Of a stretch of 64,000 nt of DNA, positions 37,189 to 46,374 are shown in pieces. Source of the DNA: an uncultured Ellagibacter sp. (GTDB lineage Bacteria > Actinomycetota > Coriobacteriia > Coriobacteriales > Eggerthellaceae). Position numbers and translations under genes: made by a program. The notes under the pieces were generated by a model that did no database searches, was not told the origin of the DNA, and was given only the letters and a program-made list of their open reading frames with translations. The first letter of the stretch is position 1. Each line of letters starts with the position of its first letter. The stretch is from NCBI GenBank assembly GCA_934663775.1, contig CAKUKU010000004.1, positions 78,861 to 142,860 of the forward strand, written 5' to 3'.

Positions 37189-37212
37189 CCAGGGTAACGA
37201 CCAGGGTAACGA
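37189..37212. repeat. tandem duplication of a 12-bp unit
   Basis: CCAGGGTAACGA occurs twice head to tail, just upstream of the candidate -10 of the DUF6110/P-type ATPase operon. On the minus strand each unit contains TTACCC, so it may carry the -35 or an activator site. Confidence 0.7.
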
Positions 37213-37243
37213 CGGGCGGAAGGAATTCAAAGAAATCGTAAAG

Positions 37244-38737
37244 TTAGCTACGGCTTTCAGCGAAATCGATGAGCTCTTGACGGTTGTGGACGCCGCACTT
37301 CGCGTAAATGCGCCGAAGATGCGTGTCGACGGTACTCTTCGAGATGCAGAGCTCGCTCGCGATGCGCTCGCCCGTGCGGCCTTTGAGCGCGAGGGGCAAA
37401 ACCTCCGCCTCGCGTGGGGAAAGACCCACCTCGGCGCTCACGCGACGGCACGTGGCGTCGAAGCGATCGAGCGTGATGGCAACCTGCGAGAGCATGGAAA
37501 AATCGCGCTCGGTGAACAGGAAGAGATACGCGAGAAGCGCGCACAGGCCCGCAAGCGCGCTCATGACGTGGGCGGACGCGATTCCCGGAAACGCGATGTC
37601 GAAGATGTTGCCGACGACGAGCCCCAAAAACTCACCGAGGAAAAGCGCCGCAAAGCCGCGCCCGAACGAAACCGCGGCGTCGCCCCCGTCGATTTTTCCC
37701 ATGACGAGGAAAAGCGAGATCATGACGACGATAAGCGAGAGGAAGCCCGACATCGCGATCGCCTCCCCCGGAACCCCGACGTCGCTTAGGACTTCGACGA
37801 AAAGAAAGCCACCCATGAGAAGAAGCACCGATAGGCGATACGTTCCGCCGAGCGGACCTGTGTGGTCTCCCTGGATGAAGGCGATGCCGCGCGAGATGAA
37901 CGCAAGCATCCCCGAGCCCGCTTGCGGAACCTCGCTGGGAAGGCGCTCTGCACCCTCGCCCCCGAAGAGTTGGAGCGCAGCTAGGCAGAAGAGGATGAAG
38001 AGCACGAGCGTGACGGGGAGCGTCGGCGTGGCGTCCATGCCCGGGTCGGACCCGTAGGTTTGCATGATGCCCGTGGCAAGCCCAAAGAGAAGCGTCCCCA
38101 GAAGAAGACGTCGCGTGAAGCGGTTTCGCGTGACGGGCGCATCTTGCGAGGACGCATCGGCGGCGTCGGGCACGCTCGGCGCATCGCCCATACGTGAGAG
38201 CAAAAGCAGCAAGGCGAACGTCAGCAGAGGAAGGATGCAGATGATGAGCTCCACTTCCTCAGGCAGGGCGCCCGACCCCAAAAGAAAGCAGAAGGCGGCA
38301 CCGAGGGCGGAGCCGATGAGCGCCTCGGGGACAGACTGCTCGATTTCCGTTGCTCCGAGCGCGCGGCCCCATGCGGCAAACACGACGCCGCTTGGCGCGC
38401 CGACGAGAAGCCCCTCTATCCCGAGAAGCGCCCCATCGTGCGTGCCGAGAAGATGCGTCGCAAGCGATCCCGAAACCATCAGAACCGAACAGACGGCAAC
38501 GCAGGGAACGGAAAGCAAGCGCGCGCGAAGGCGAGACGACCCGAACGCGCAGGTACCCAGCGCGAGCGACATGAAAAAAAGCGTGAACAGAAGCTCACCG
38601 CGCTCGAAGGTAAGGCCACCGAGGGAAAACGAGCAGTTCGAGCCCATATAGAGAAGCCCGATGACGAATGCTTGGAAAGAGGCGAAGCCCAGGATGGCGC
38701 GGCGGGCGCGCTTCTGACTACCCTGCTTGCGCTGCAT
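37244..38737 (-). CDS. LuxR-family regulator with multi-pass membrane domain
   Basis: A 497-residue protein: about twelve hydrophobic helices (residues 12-415) with MFS-like spacing, then a C-terminal LuxR DNA-binding domain (about 435-495: VGLSPREAEVLPLALKGRTG, then ASELCISKSTVDTHLRRIYA). This architecture is greatly expanded in Eggerthellaceae, where members often control neighbouring respiratory reductase operons. Here the neighbours are the metal pump operon, ending nearly 130 bp away, and tatA, so the target is unclear. The ATG at 38737 follows AAGGAGG. Confidence 0.9.
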   Translation of the reverse strand: MQRKQGSQKRARRAILGFASFQAFVIGLLYMGSNCSFSLGGLTFERGELLFTLFFMSLALGTCAFGSSRLRARLLSVPCVAVCSVLMVSGSLATHLLGTHDGALLGIEGLLVGAPSGVVFAAWGRALGATEIEQSVPEALIGSALGAAFCFLLGSGALPEEVELIICILPLLTFALLLLLSRMGDAPSVPDAADASSQDAPVTRNRFTRRLLLGTLLFGLATGIMQTYGSDPGMDATPTLPVTLVLFILFCLAALQLFGGEGAERLPSEVPQAGSGMLAFISRGIAFIQGDHTGPLGGTYRLSVLLLMGGFLFVEVLSDVGVPGEAIAMSGFLSLIVVMISLFLVMGKIDGGDAAVSFGRGFAALFLGEFLGLVVGNIFDIAFPGIASAHVMSALAGLCALLAYLFLFTERDFSMLSQVAITLDRFDATCRRVSAEVGLSPREAEVLPLALKGRTGERIASELCISKSTVDTHLRRIYAKCGVHNRQELIDFAESRS

Positions 38738-38809
38738 GGCCCGACCTCCTTGAAATCATCGTTTCGCCGTTGACTGTTTTCACGCATTCGATGATACCCC
38801 TCCCCTATG

Positions 38810-38843
38810 AAAAAAAAGGCGCACAGCGTAAAGCCATGCGCCC
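38810..38843 (-). terminator. rho-independent terminator of tatA
   Basis: On the minus strand GGCGCA, a loop, TGCGCC and then seven T residues plus C. Classic intrinsic terminator. Confidence 0.85.
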
Positions 38844-38874
38844 AAGGGAAGGGTTGGTTTGTCGGGCGGTGCGC

Positions 38875-39153
38875 CTATTCGGCTGCAGCCACCTTTTTCA
38901 CGACGCGCTTCTTGGTTGCCTTCGGAGCCTCCTCGGCATCTTCGGCCGCCTCGGATTCGACGACGTTTTCGGCAACTTCCGCGTCGTCTTTAGCCTCTTC
39001 GACCTTCTTGTTGGAACCTAAGCCCTCGCGAAGGCCCTTGACCGACTTGCCGATGGCGCTACCGAGTTTCGGAAGGTTCTTCGGTCCGAAGATAAGAAGG
39101 ACGACGACGAGGATGATAAGAAGTTCAGGGGTTCCCATTCCGAGGATTTTCAT
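38875..39153 (-). CDS. tatA: twin-arginine translocase TatA/TatE component
   Basis: A 92-residue Tat pore subunit: a short N-terminal membrane helix (GTPELLIILVVVLLIFGP), the FGPKNLPKLG hinge, an amphipathic helix (GSAIGKSVKGLREGLG) and an acidic, Lys-ending tail of about 45 residues. It would export Tat substrates such as the flavoprotein at 28-29.6 kb. No tatB or tatC is next to it. Transcribed alone; start ATG at 39153 with AAAGGAGCG upstream. Confidence 0.92.
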   Translation of the reverse strand: MKILGMGTPELLIILVVVLLIFGPKNLPKLGSAIGKSVKGLREGLGSNKKVEEAKDDAEVAENVVESEAAEDAEEAPKATKKRVVKKVAAAE

Positions 39154-39255
39154 AACCGCGCTCCTTTGCGATCGCTTAAACCGTTGCGTTGCCGCGACTA
39201 TGGCGCAACGGGCACTCCCAAACCATCATGTAAACCAATGATTTTGTCGCATGAC

Positions 39256-39295
39256 AAAAAATTACCCTTGTCATGTATTTGCATGACAAGGGTAA
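39256..39295 (-). terminator. terminator of the rimP-ribF operon
   Basis: Perfect 14-bp stem TTACCCTTGTCATG/CATGACAAGGGTAA with a 6-nt loop; on the minus strand it is followed by TTTTTTG. One of the clearest terminators in the window. An extra CATGACA copy lies just beyond (39250-39256). Confidence 0.85.
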
Positions 39296-39330
39296 AGTTG
39301 CTGGTAAAATGCGAATTTAATAAAACTAAG

Positions 39331-40254
39331 TTACAAGTTTTTCCGAACCCATTCAATGTTGGATATGATAGTCGCAATCAGTTCATCAACGTCATCGAAT
39401 ACGCGCATCGGGCGCAGAAACGCGACAAAATCAAGTTCGATGGCGCACCCGTAGATGTCTCCTGAAAAATCAAGCAGATGCGCCTCGCAGTTCGCCGTCG
39501 CGCGATCGGCGAACGTCGCCGCAACGCCCATGTTGACCGCAGCCTTGTAGCGCTTCCCGTCGACGATCGCGTAAGCCGCATAAACCCCGTCGCCGATGGC
39601 CCGAAATTCATCGGAGATCGAAAGGTTGGCCGTGCGAATCCCCATCTGCGCGCCTTCGCCGCGACCGGCAACCACCGTACCCTGCACGCTCCAGGGATGA
39701 CCGAGCAGCTCGTTCGCCTCTTCGACCGATCCCTGGGCAAGCAGCCCCCTGATACGCGTGGCGCTTACAGGAGCGCCTTTCAGGCAAAGCAAGTCGTGAG
39801 CGAAAACAGAGCATGCATGCGCCGAGCCCCACGAGCGCAACGTCTCCGCCGTACCCGAAGCACGCAAGCCGAAACGAAATCCCTGGCCTACGTGAATACT
39901 TGCCGGAGCGTGCAAGCCGAACGTCCATTCCAGGAAATCCTCCGGCGAAAGCGCTGCGAACTCACGCGTGAAAGGGAGCACCGCGACTAAGTCGACGCCC
40001 GATGCAGCGAGCGCTTCGATGCGCCTTTCATTCGTCATGAGCTTGCGCAACTCGCTCGGGCGGAAAAGCTCGTCAGGGTCGCGATCGAATGTAAGGGCGA
40101 ACGAGGACGTCCCGCGGCTGCGCGCATCCTCAACAGCATCTAAGATGAGCTCCCTATGTCCCGCATGTATGCCGTCGAAGACGCCGAATACGCAGGTTGC
40201 ACCATAAAAGCGATCGCGATTGAAAGCCTTGTCAATCTTAAATATCTCCGCCAC
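39331..40254 (-). CDS. ribF: bifunctional riboflavin kinase / FAD synthetase
   Basis: Converts riboflavin to FMN and FAD. The 307 residues have the nucleotidyltransferase domain with GVFDGIHAGHREL and ATRIRGLL, and a C-terminal flavokinase domain (about residues 185-300) with GIRTANL (usually GxPTAN) and the GDGVYAAYAIVDG and NMGVAATF strands. It overlaps the end of truB by 17 bp; truB-ribF is a common pair. It would supply the flavin for the FAD reductase in this window. Confidence 0.96.
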   Translation of the reverse strand: MAEIFKIDKAFNRDRFYGATCVFGVFDGIHAGHRELILDAVEDARSRGTSSFALTFDRDPDELFRPSELRKLMTNERRIEALAASGVDLVAVLPFTREFAALSPEDFLEWTFGLHAPASIHVGQGFRFGLRASGTAETLRSWGSAHACSVFAHDLLCLKGAPVSATRIRGLLAQGSVEEANELLGHPWSVQGTVVAGRGEGAQMGIRTANLSISDEFRAIGDGVYAAYAIVDGKRYKAAVNMGVAATFADRATANCEAHLLDFSGDIYGCAIELDFVAFLRPMRVFDDVDELIATIISNIEWVRKNL

Positions 40255-41257
40255 GTCTTACTCCCGTCTGGAAAATGCAACACGTTGCATAGCGTCTCCG
40301 CTCTCGCTCGTAAGCGTATATGCCCGCAAGCTTGTTGTCGAGAATAACGGCGACTTTCTCCCCATCTTCGGGCTCGGAATCGCTAACGCGCACTCCCGCC
40401 GTGCAGGCGCAAAGCTCTGCCGCGGCACTCGCGTGCCGGCGCTCGCAAAGCTCGATGCTCGACTCGGGAAGCGGATTGCCATTTGCAACCAAGCGAGCAG
40501 CGAGGTCGTTAAGATATGCGAAGCGGAACCCGAGAAGCTTCACCGGGTCGAGTGCCGCATCTGTCCCCATGCGCTCGAGCGCTTCGAGGCTCACGCAGTC
40601 ATCCAGCGTCAAAAGCCCCGCACGCGTGCGCCGAAGGGCGCTCACATGCGCAGGACAGCCAACTGCCACGCCGATATCACGGGCAAGCGCGCGAATGTAG
40701 GTTCCTTTAGAAACATGGAAGTCCACATCCCATGACACCGGTACATCGCCATCACCTGGAACGATACCGGCAAGCGTCGCTGAATAGACCTCTATCTCGC
40801 GCGGCGTCAAGTCGATGATGCGGCCCTTTCGCGCGGCGTCGCACGCCTTGACGCCGCCAACTTTCACGGCGGAATACGCAGGGGGCATCTGCTTCTGGGG
40901 GCCGACGAAGCGAGCAAGCATTTCGCGAACATACAGCTCGTCGAACGCGCCGATCGGAACATCACCATGTTTTACAGGATCGCCGTCCACGTCGTCGGTA
41001 TCGGTTCCCACGCCGAAAGCGATGCGAACGCGGTAGTGCTTGTCATGACCGACCATGTAGTTGTCGAGCCTGGTCGCAGGCCCAACGCACACGCAGAGAA
41101 CCCCCGACGCCAGCGGGTCGAGCGTGCCCGTGTGCCCCACGCGCCGCTCCCCGAAGATCCGCCTGACCCGATTGACCACATCGTGCGAGCTCATGCCCGA
41201 CGGCTTATCCACTCCCACGACGAGCGAAAGCCCCGACTGCCCTCTCTTTGCTGCCAC
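40238..41257 (-). CDS. truB: tRNA pseudouridine-55 synthase
   Basis: Makes Psi55 in the T loop of tRNAs. The 339 residues include DKPSGMSSHDVV, the catalytic Asp in GHTGTLDPLASGVL and the SKGTYIRALARDIG motif; a PUA-like C-terminal region follows. It starts with GTG at 41257 behind AAGGGG. Overlaps ribF by 17 bp. Confidence 0.96.
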   Translation of the reverse strand: MAAKRGQSGLSLVVGVDKPSGMSSHDVVNRVRRIFGERRVGHTGTLDPLASGVLCVCVGPATRLDNYMVGHDKHYRVRIAFGVGTDTDDVDGDPVKHGDVPIGAFDELYVREMLARFVGPQKQMPPAYSAVKVGGVKACDAARKGRIIDLTPREIEVYSATLAGIVPGDGDVPVSWDVDFHVSKGTYIRALARDIGVAVGCPAHVSALRRTRAGLLTLDDCVSLEALERMGTDAALDPVKLLGFRFAYLNDLAARLVANGNPLPESSIELCERRHASAAAELCACTAGVRVSDSEPEDGEKVAVILDNKLAGIYAYERERRRYATCCIFQTGVRRGGDI

Positions 41258-41279
41258 GTAAACCCCTTTTATGCATCAA

Positions 41280-41303
41280 GAAAGCGGGGACGCGCCCGCT
41301 TTC
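41280..41303 (-). terminator. hairpin between coaD and truB
   Basis: Perfect 9-bp stem GAAAGCGGG/CCCGCTTTC with a 6-nt loop, followed on the minus strand by TTGATGC. A weak terminator or a processing site inside the operon. Confidence 0.5.
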
Positions 41304-41326
41304 ATCACAATCTTTATCGCTAGCCG

Positions 41327-41372
41327 CATCGGCTCATTCAAGATGACGCACGCTGAATGAGCCGCACCGATG
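41327..41372. repeat. long inverted repeat after coaD
   Basis: Inner 10-bp arms GGCTCATTCA/TGAATGAGCC around a 13-nt loop, and outer arms CATCGG/CCGATG. It lies 26 bp downstream of the coaD stop. No U-tract follows on either strand. Confidence 0.6.
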
Positions 41373-41397
41373 AGCGGAAGCGGCCGAAGCGCATATC

Positions 41398-41877
41398 TTA
41401 AGCGAACTTCTCGCGCAGTGCGCATTCGACGCACGGCGGCACGAAGTCCCCAACGCTTCCCCCCATCGCCGCAACCTCGCGAACGACCGATGAGGATAAA
41501 TACATATGCTGCGGAGTCGACATGATGAACAGCGTCTCAAGTTCGTGATCAAGCTGGTAGTTGATCGCCGTCATCTGAAATTCATACTCGAAGTCGGTGA
41601 TGGCGCGCAAGCCCTTGACGACGGCAGTCGCCCCCACCTTATGCGCGAAATCGACGAGCAGCCCATTGAACGGCTCGACGCGAACATTCTCGAGCCCGCG
41701 AGTCGCTTCCCGCACGAGTTCCACACGCTCGTCAAGGGAGAACAGCGGCTTTTTCTTCGCTGACTCAGCCACGGCGACGATGACCTCGTCGACAAGTTGA
41801 GAAGCTCGGGTGATGACGTCGAGGTGCCCTACCGTGATCGGATCGAACGTGCCGGGCGTCAATGCGCATTTCACCAT
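41398..41877 (-). CDS. coaD: phosphopantetheine adenylyltransferase
   Basis: Penultimate step of CoA synthesis. The 159 residues start with ALTPGTFDPITVGHLDVI (the TxGH nucleotidyltransferase motif), have the KGLRAITDFEYEFQM substrate loop and the YLSSSVVREVA signature. Normal length. It sits between nrnA and truB, an unusual insertion into the nusA-infB-truB gene string. Start ATG at 41877. Confidence 0.97.
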   Translation of the reverse strand: MVKCALTPGTFDPITVGHLDVITRASQLVDEVIVAVAESAKKKPLFSLDERVELVREATRGLENVRVEPFNGLLVDFAHKVGATAVVKGLRAITDFEYEFQMTAINYQLDHELETLFIMSTPQHMYLSSSVVREVAAMGGSVGDFVPPCVECALREKFA

Positions 41878-41910
41878 GGGCGTATCCCTCTCCTGAGTCT
41901 AGCTAATCGA

Positions 41911-42894
41911 TTAAAGCGCCTGCTCAATGGCCTTTTCAACCCTCACAAGGGCGCCTTCGATAGGCCCCTCAACAGAAAAGCCCGCGGCCGCCTTGTGCCC
42001 TCCGCCGCCGAACTCGTTCGCGATAGCGGCGACGTCGGTGTCGTCCTTCGCGCGGAAACTACCGCGAATAGTGCCCGCCTGCTCGCGCAACATGCAGGCC
42101 ACGCGAACGCCTGCAATCGAGCGAAGCACGTCGACGAGCGCCTCGGCGTCAGCCTTCACAGCGTGGCACTTCTCGAAATCGCGCTGCGTGATGTAGCTGA
42201 TTGCAGCCTGCCCGCCGCAGAAGAGCTTCATGTGCTTGATCGCACATGCCTCCAACATGACGGAGGCAACGCTGCGGTTTTGGAACACCTCGCGCGAGAC
42301 GTACGACGCATCGACCCCCGCGGTAATCATCTCGGAAGCCGAGGCGAATGCACGTGAGTCAGCGTTTTGATATTGAAAGCGCCCGGTGTCGGTGACGAGC
42401 CCCGTGTATGCGCACAAAGCGATGTCGCCCGTGTTGTCGACGCGCATGCATTTGGAAAGTTCCCAGATGAGCATGGTGGTCGCCGCCATCGCCGGATTGC
42501 AAAACGTGATGGTGGTCATCGCTTCGGGATAGGCGTGATGGTCAAGTGTGATTGAATACTCCGCCTCGTCGAGCAGATGCGCTGCATCCCCGATGCGCTC
42601 GCGGTTGGGAACGTCGACGGCGATGAACGTGCCGACATGCCCCATGAAGTCGCGAGCGTAAATCATGTCCTCGATACCCGGAAGGAAAGAAAGGCGCACG
42701 TCGGGCTTTTCCGCCTTCGCCAGCACACACGTCACCTTCTTGCCGAGCTTTCGCAGGATGCCCGCCAATGCGAGTTGCGAGCCCAGGCAATCGCCGTCGG
42801 GGCTCACATGCCCGCAGATGACGTAGTCGTCGTGCGATTTCAGCACCGCGGCGACCTCGGTGAGCGAAACGTTCGTTTGGGGAGTCACCTGCAT
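41911..42894 (-). CDS. nrnA: DHH-family phosphoesterase, NrnA-like oligoribonuclease/pAp phosphatase
   Basis: Degrades nano-RNA and 3'-phosphoadenosine 5'-phosphate. The 327 residues hold the DHH metal motifs HVSPDGDCLGS, a DVPN Asp, LDHHAYPE and the DHHA1 C-terminal GGGGHKAAAG. It starts one base after the rbfA stop, the usual place for nrnA in Gram-positive bacteria. Confidence 0.93.
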   Translation of the reverse strand: MQVTPQTNVSLTEVAAVLKSHDDYVICGHVSPDGDCLGSQLALAGILRKLGKKVTCVLAKAEKPDVRLSFLPGIEDMIYARDFMGHVGTFIAVDVPNRERIGDAAHLLDEAEYSITLDHHAYPEAMTTITFCNPAMAATTMLIWELSKCMRVDNTGDIALCAYTGLVTDTGRFQYQNADSRAFASASEMITAGVDASYVSREVFQNRSVASVMLEACAIKHMKLFCGGQAAISYITQRDFEKCHAVKADAEALVDVLRSIAGVRVACMLREQAGTIRGSFRAKDDTDVAAIANEFGGGGHKAAAGFSVEGPIEGALVRVEKAIEQAL

Positions 42895-42895
42895 G

Positions 42896-43273
42896 CTAGG
42901 CGTCCTCTTCTTCCTCTTTCACGATGACGGGCGGACGTGCCGCCTCGCGCGCGAGCGCGCCGGCAATGCGCTCGGCCGTGTCGACGCTGCGATCGAGCAT
43001 GAAGCGCAGCTCGGGCGCCACGCGCCACGAAAGGCGGCGCGCCATGAGCGAGCGGATACGCCCGCTCGCCCGCGTGAAAGCCTCGGCGACCTGGTCGTAG
43101 CGCTCTTTTTCCGCCGAGTAGTACACGTTGCACACGCTACGATCGAACGAAACCTCGCAGCCTGTGATCGTGACCAACGACAGCTTCGGGTCGGAGATGT
43201 CGAACAGGAGGATGCTCGCGATGACTTCGCGTGCCTGCTCGTTGACCTTGCGGCTGGAAGAACCTTGTTTCAC
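42896..43273 (-). CDS. rbfA: 30S ribosome-binding factor A
   Basis: Assists late 30S maturation and 16S 5'-end processing. The 125 residues show the KH-like fold sequence KVNEQAREVIASILLFDISDPK shortened here to its core and RVAPELRFMLDRSVD. Ends in an acidic tail (VKEEEEDA). Begins with GTG at 43273 behind GGGGGTAG, 9 bp after the infB stop. Confidence 0.94.
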   Translation of the reverse strand: MKQGSSSRKVNEQAREVIASILLFDISDPKLSLVTITGCEVSFDRSVCNVYYSAEKERYDQVAEAFTRASGRIRSLMARRLSWRVAPELRFMLDRSVDTAERIAGALAREAARPPVIVKEEEEDA

Positions 43274-43282
43274 AGCTACCCC

Positions 43283-46039
43283 CTACTCCGTGCGCTCGAC
43301 CTCTTTGACGACGTAACCCTCGATGGTATCGCCCACCTTGAGGTCCTGGTACCCGTTGATGCCGATGCCGCATTCGTAGCCCTGCTTGACCGACTTCACG
43401 TCGTCCTTGAAGCGACGCAGGCTGGCAATTTCGCCTTCGAAGATGACGGTGCCGTCGCGAACGATGCGCACCTTGTCCTCGCGATGGATCTCGCCCTCGG
43501 TGATGTAGCAGCCTGCAATCGTGCCCACCTTGGGAACCTTGAACGTCTCGCGAATCTCGGCGATGCCGGTGTCCTCTTCGACGATGTCGGGGGAAAGCAG
43601 GCCGACCCGCGCGGCATTGATATCCTCGATGGCCTGGTAGATAACGCGATACAGGCGGATGTCGACTTTTTCCTTCTCGGCCTGCTGCTTGGACTTGCCG
43701 GTCGGACGGACGTTGAAGCCGATGATGATGGCGTCCGATGCCGCAGCGAGGGTGACATCAGTTTCGGTGATGCCGCCGACGGCGGAGTGCACGATGTTGA
43801 TGCGCACCTCGGACTGATCCATCTTCTCGAAGGCGTCGCGCAAAGCCTCGATTGAGCCCTGAACGTCGGCCTTCACGATGAGGTTCAGGTCGGTCTGCTT
43901 GCCCTCCTCAATGCGGCTGAACAGGTCGTCGAGGCTCATGTGCGACTTCGTCTCCTGCTCGGCGAGACGTGCTCGCAGCGCGCGCTCCTCGGCGAGCTTG
44001 CGGGCATCGCGCTCGTCCTCGAACACGCGGAACTCGTCGCCCGCGGTCGGTACGCTGTTCAGGCCCAAGATCTCGACCGGGTCGGCGGGACCGGCGGAAT
44101 CGACGTGCTTGCCGCGCGGATCGATGAGCGCGCGGACGCGGCCGTAGGACGTGCCCGCGACGACGGTGTCGCCGGGATGCAGCGTGCCGCGATGGACGAG
44201 CACGGTCGCAACCGGGCCGCGGCCCTTGTCGAGATTCGCCTCGATGACGTAGCCGGACGCCTCGGCGTCGGGGTTCGCCTTGAGCTCGAGCACGTCGGCC
44301 TGAAGAAGAATCGTCTCAAGCAGGTCGTCGATATGGAGCTTCTTCTTCGCGGAGACCTCGACGAACATGTTCTTGCCGCCCCACTCTTCGGGAATGACGC
44401 CATGCTCCACGAGCTCCTGGCGAACGCGGTCGGGGTTCGCACCGGGCTTGTCGATCTTGTTCACCGCGACGACGATGGGAACATCCGCCGCCTTCGCGTG
44501 GTTGATTGCCTCGATGGTCTGCGGCATGACGCCGTCGTCGGCAGCGACGACGAGCACGATGACGTCGGTCACCTGAGCACCGCGGGCACGCATAGCGGTA
44601 AACGCCTCGTGACCAGGAGTATCAATGAAGGTAATCTGGCGGCCGTCGATGTTGACAATGGAAGCGCCGATATGCTGGGTGATGCCGCCCGCCTCGCCCG
44701 CAGCGACGCCGGTGTGGCGAATCGCGTCGAGCAGCGAGGTCTTGCCGTGGTCAACATGGCCCATGACGGTCACGACCGGCGGGCGCGGCTTCAAGTCTTC
44801 CTCGGAGTCGTGATAGACGACGGCGTATTCCTCTTCAGGGGAGACAACGCGAACCTTGCGGCCCATGTCGTCAGCGATGAGCTCGATGAGCTCATCGGAC
44901 ATGGACTGCGTGAGCGTCAAAACCTGACCGAGCATGAACAGGCGCTTGATGACGTCGTTGGGCTGCACGCCGAGCAACTCGGCGAACTTGGCAACGGTAG
45001 CGCCCTGGGGAATCTCGACCACGGAGTCGTCGAGCACAAGCGTGGGATCGAGGCCCTTCTGGATGGCCTCCATCTCCATGCGCTCGCGCGCCTCCGCCTG
45101 GCGCTTCTCCTTGCGCTTCTTGCGGCGGCCCTCGCCCTCATGGGAGTTCGCGGCGGCGACGGCGGCACGCGCCTCGGCGAGCACCTTGTCGCGCTGGAGC
45201 TTTTCGGCCTGGACGGCCATCTGGGCGTAGCGATCCTCGCCCTGGTTCTGGGTTTGGTTCTCGAGCTCGGGAACGACCTGCTCGATATGGTTGCGCTTGC
45301 CCTTCTTGGGACCGCGCTCCCCCTTCGCGCCTCGACCTGCGCGTTCAGGTTTGGGCTTGTTCGTCTGATCGGCCTTCTGAGCCTCGATGCGCTGTTTCTC
45401 GGACTCGATCTGGGAAAGCAGCGAGCTGAAGTTCGAGGACTTCTTGGACGTGAGCACGGGAGCCGGGCCCTTGTGCTGGGGCTGCGATTTGGAAGACTTC
45501 TTGCCGCGAGAGCGAAGCGCCTCTTCGACGGCCTGCTTCTTCGCGACCTCGGCCGCCATCTTGGCAGCGCGGGCCTTCGCGCGGGCCTCGGCCTTCTCGC
45601 GGGCGACGCGCTCCTTCTCGGACTCGATCTGGCTTGCGAGACCTTCGAAACCGCTGCTCACCGGGGCCTTCTTGGGAGCGTGCTTGACGTTTTCGCCCTT
45701 CCGCTCGCCCTCGGAGACGCCGCTCCTGCGGGCACGCTCGGCCTCGCGCTCGGCGCGCTCCTTCTCGACCGCAGCTCGGCGCTCGGCCTCCTCTTCGGCC
45801 TTCTTGCGCTTCTGCTCTGCCTTCTCCTCGGCAAGCTGTTTAGCTTCCTCGGCGTCGATTTTGCCGGCACGCTGCTTGATCTCGGGAGAGAGGCTCTTGC
45901 GGACTTTCTCAACGTAGGCATCGGCAAGCATGCTTGCATGGCTTTTCGCCGGTATCTTCATCTCATGCAACCGGTCGAGCAATTCCTTGCTCGTCATGTC
46001 AAACTCTTTCGCCAATTCATGTACTCGCATGCTGGCCAT
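43283..46039 (-). CDS. infB: translation initiation factor IF-2
   Basis: GTPase that recruits fMet-tRNA to the 30S subunit. The 918 residues start with an IF2_N segment ([20 protein letters not shown]), then about 270 residues of charged, Lys/Glu/Ala-rich coiled coil, a second IF2_N-like region, the G domain with [22 protein letters not shown] and NKIDKPGAN, and the C-terminal beta-barrels and IF2-C domains. The long charged N-terminal arm is usual for high-GC organisms. Start ATG at 46039 after GAGGAGTGG. Confidence 0.98.
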   Translation of the reverse strand: MASMRVHELAKEFDMTSKELLDRLHEMKIPAKSHASMLADAYVEKVRKSLSPEIKQRAGKIDAEEAKQLAEEKAEQKRKKAEEEAERRAAVEKERAEREAERARRSGVSEGERKGENVKHAPKKAPVSSGFEGLASQIESEKERVAREKAEARAKARAAKMAAEVAKKQAVEEALRSRGKKSSKSQPQHKGPAPVLTSKKSSNFSSLLSQIESEKQRIEAQKADQTNKPKPERAGRGAKGERGPKKGKRNHIEQVVPELENQTQNQGEDRYAQMAVQAEKLQRDKVLAEARAAVAAANSHEGEGRRKKRKEKRQAEARERMEMEAIQKGLDPTLVLDDSVVEIPQGATVAKFAELLGVQPNDVIKRLFMLGQVLTLTQSMSDELIELIADDMGRKVRVVSPEEEYAVVYHDSEEDLKPRPPVVTVMGHVDHGKTSLLDAIRHTGVAAGEAGGITQHIGASIVNIDGRQITFIDTPGHEAFTAMRARGAQVTDVIVLVVAADDGVMPQTIEAINHAKAADVPIVVAVNKIDKPGANPDRVRQELVEHGVIPEEWGGKNMFVEVSAKKKLHIDDLLETILLQADVLELKANPDAEASGYVIEANLDKGRGPVATVLVHRGTLHPGDTVVAGTSYGRVRALIDPRGKHVDSAGPADPVEILGLNSVPTAGDEFRVFEDERDARKLAEERALRARLAEQETKSHMSLDDLFSRIEEGKQTDLNLIVKADVQGSIEALRDAFEKMDQSEVRINIVHSAVGGITETDVTLAAASDAIIIGFNVRPTGKSKQQAEKEKVDIRLYRVIYQAIEDINAARVGLLSPDIVEEDTGIAEIRETFKVPKVGTIAGCYITEGEIHREDKVRIVRDGTVIFEGEIASLRRFKDDVKSVKQGYECGIGINGYQDLKVGDTIEGYVVKEVERTE

Positions 46040-46051
46040 GTACCACTCCTC

Positions 46052-46348
46052 TTATTCTCTTCCGACGCAACGGCTCGTGTCGCGAGACATCTCGCCGGCA
46101 ATGCGCTCTAAATCCTGCTCACCGAGCTTCGTGCGAAGCGCTCGGTCAAGTTTTCCTGCCTTGCGTGCAGCGGCAAAGCACTCCGCGGAGCACACGTAGG
46201 CTCCGCGTCCGGGGGCACGCCCTGTGGGATCGAAGGAAACGACTCCCTCAGGCGAGCGAACGATGCGCAGAAGCGCGCGCTTCGCGTCGGCTGCACCGCA
46301 GGCAACGCAGGTGCGCTGCTTTTTCTTTGTCGGTGTCGTCTGTGCCAT
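46052..46348 (-). CDS. rnpM: YlxR-family RNA-binding protein (RnpM)
   Basis: A 98-residue member of the YlxR family, reported to bind RNase P RNA. Motifs: RTCVACGAADAKRALLRIVR near the N-terminus and GRGAYVCSAECFAAARKAGKL. It lies between nusA and infB, the conserved place for this family. I use the ATG at 46348; a TTG four codons upstream is an alternative. Confidence 0.92.
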   Translation of the reverse strand: MAQTTPTKKKQRTCVACGAADAKRALLRIVRSPEGVVSFDPTGRAPGRGAYVCSAECFAAARKAGKLDRALRTKLGEQDLERIAGEMSRDTSRCVGRE

Positions 46349-46374
46349 TGTACGCCCCAACTGCCTCGCCGCGC

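Noticed and set aside
37138..37212. CRISPR-like repeat next to the pump operon
   Set aside because: Only two adjacent 12-bp copies without spacers; no cas genes anywhere in the window.
43940..46111. Plus-strand open frame of over 700 codons opposite infB
   Set aside because: Exact antisense of IF-2, whose domains are all intact; composition is an Arg/Leu/Ala mirror of the coding strand.
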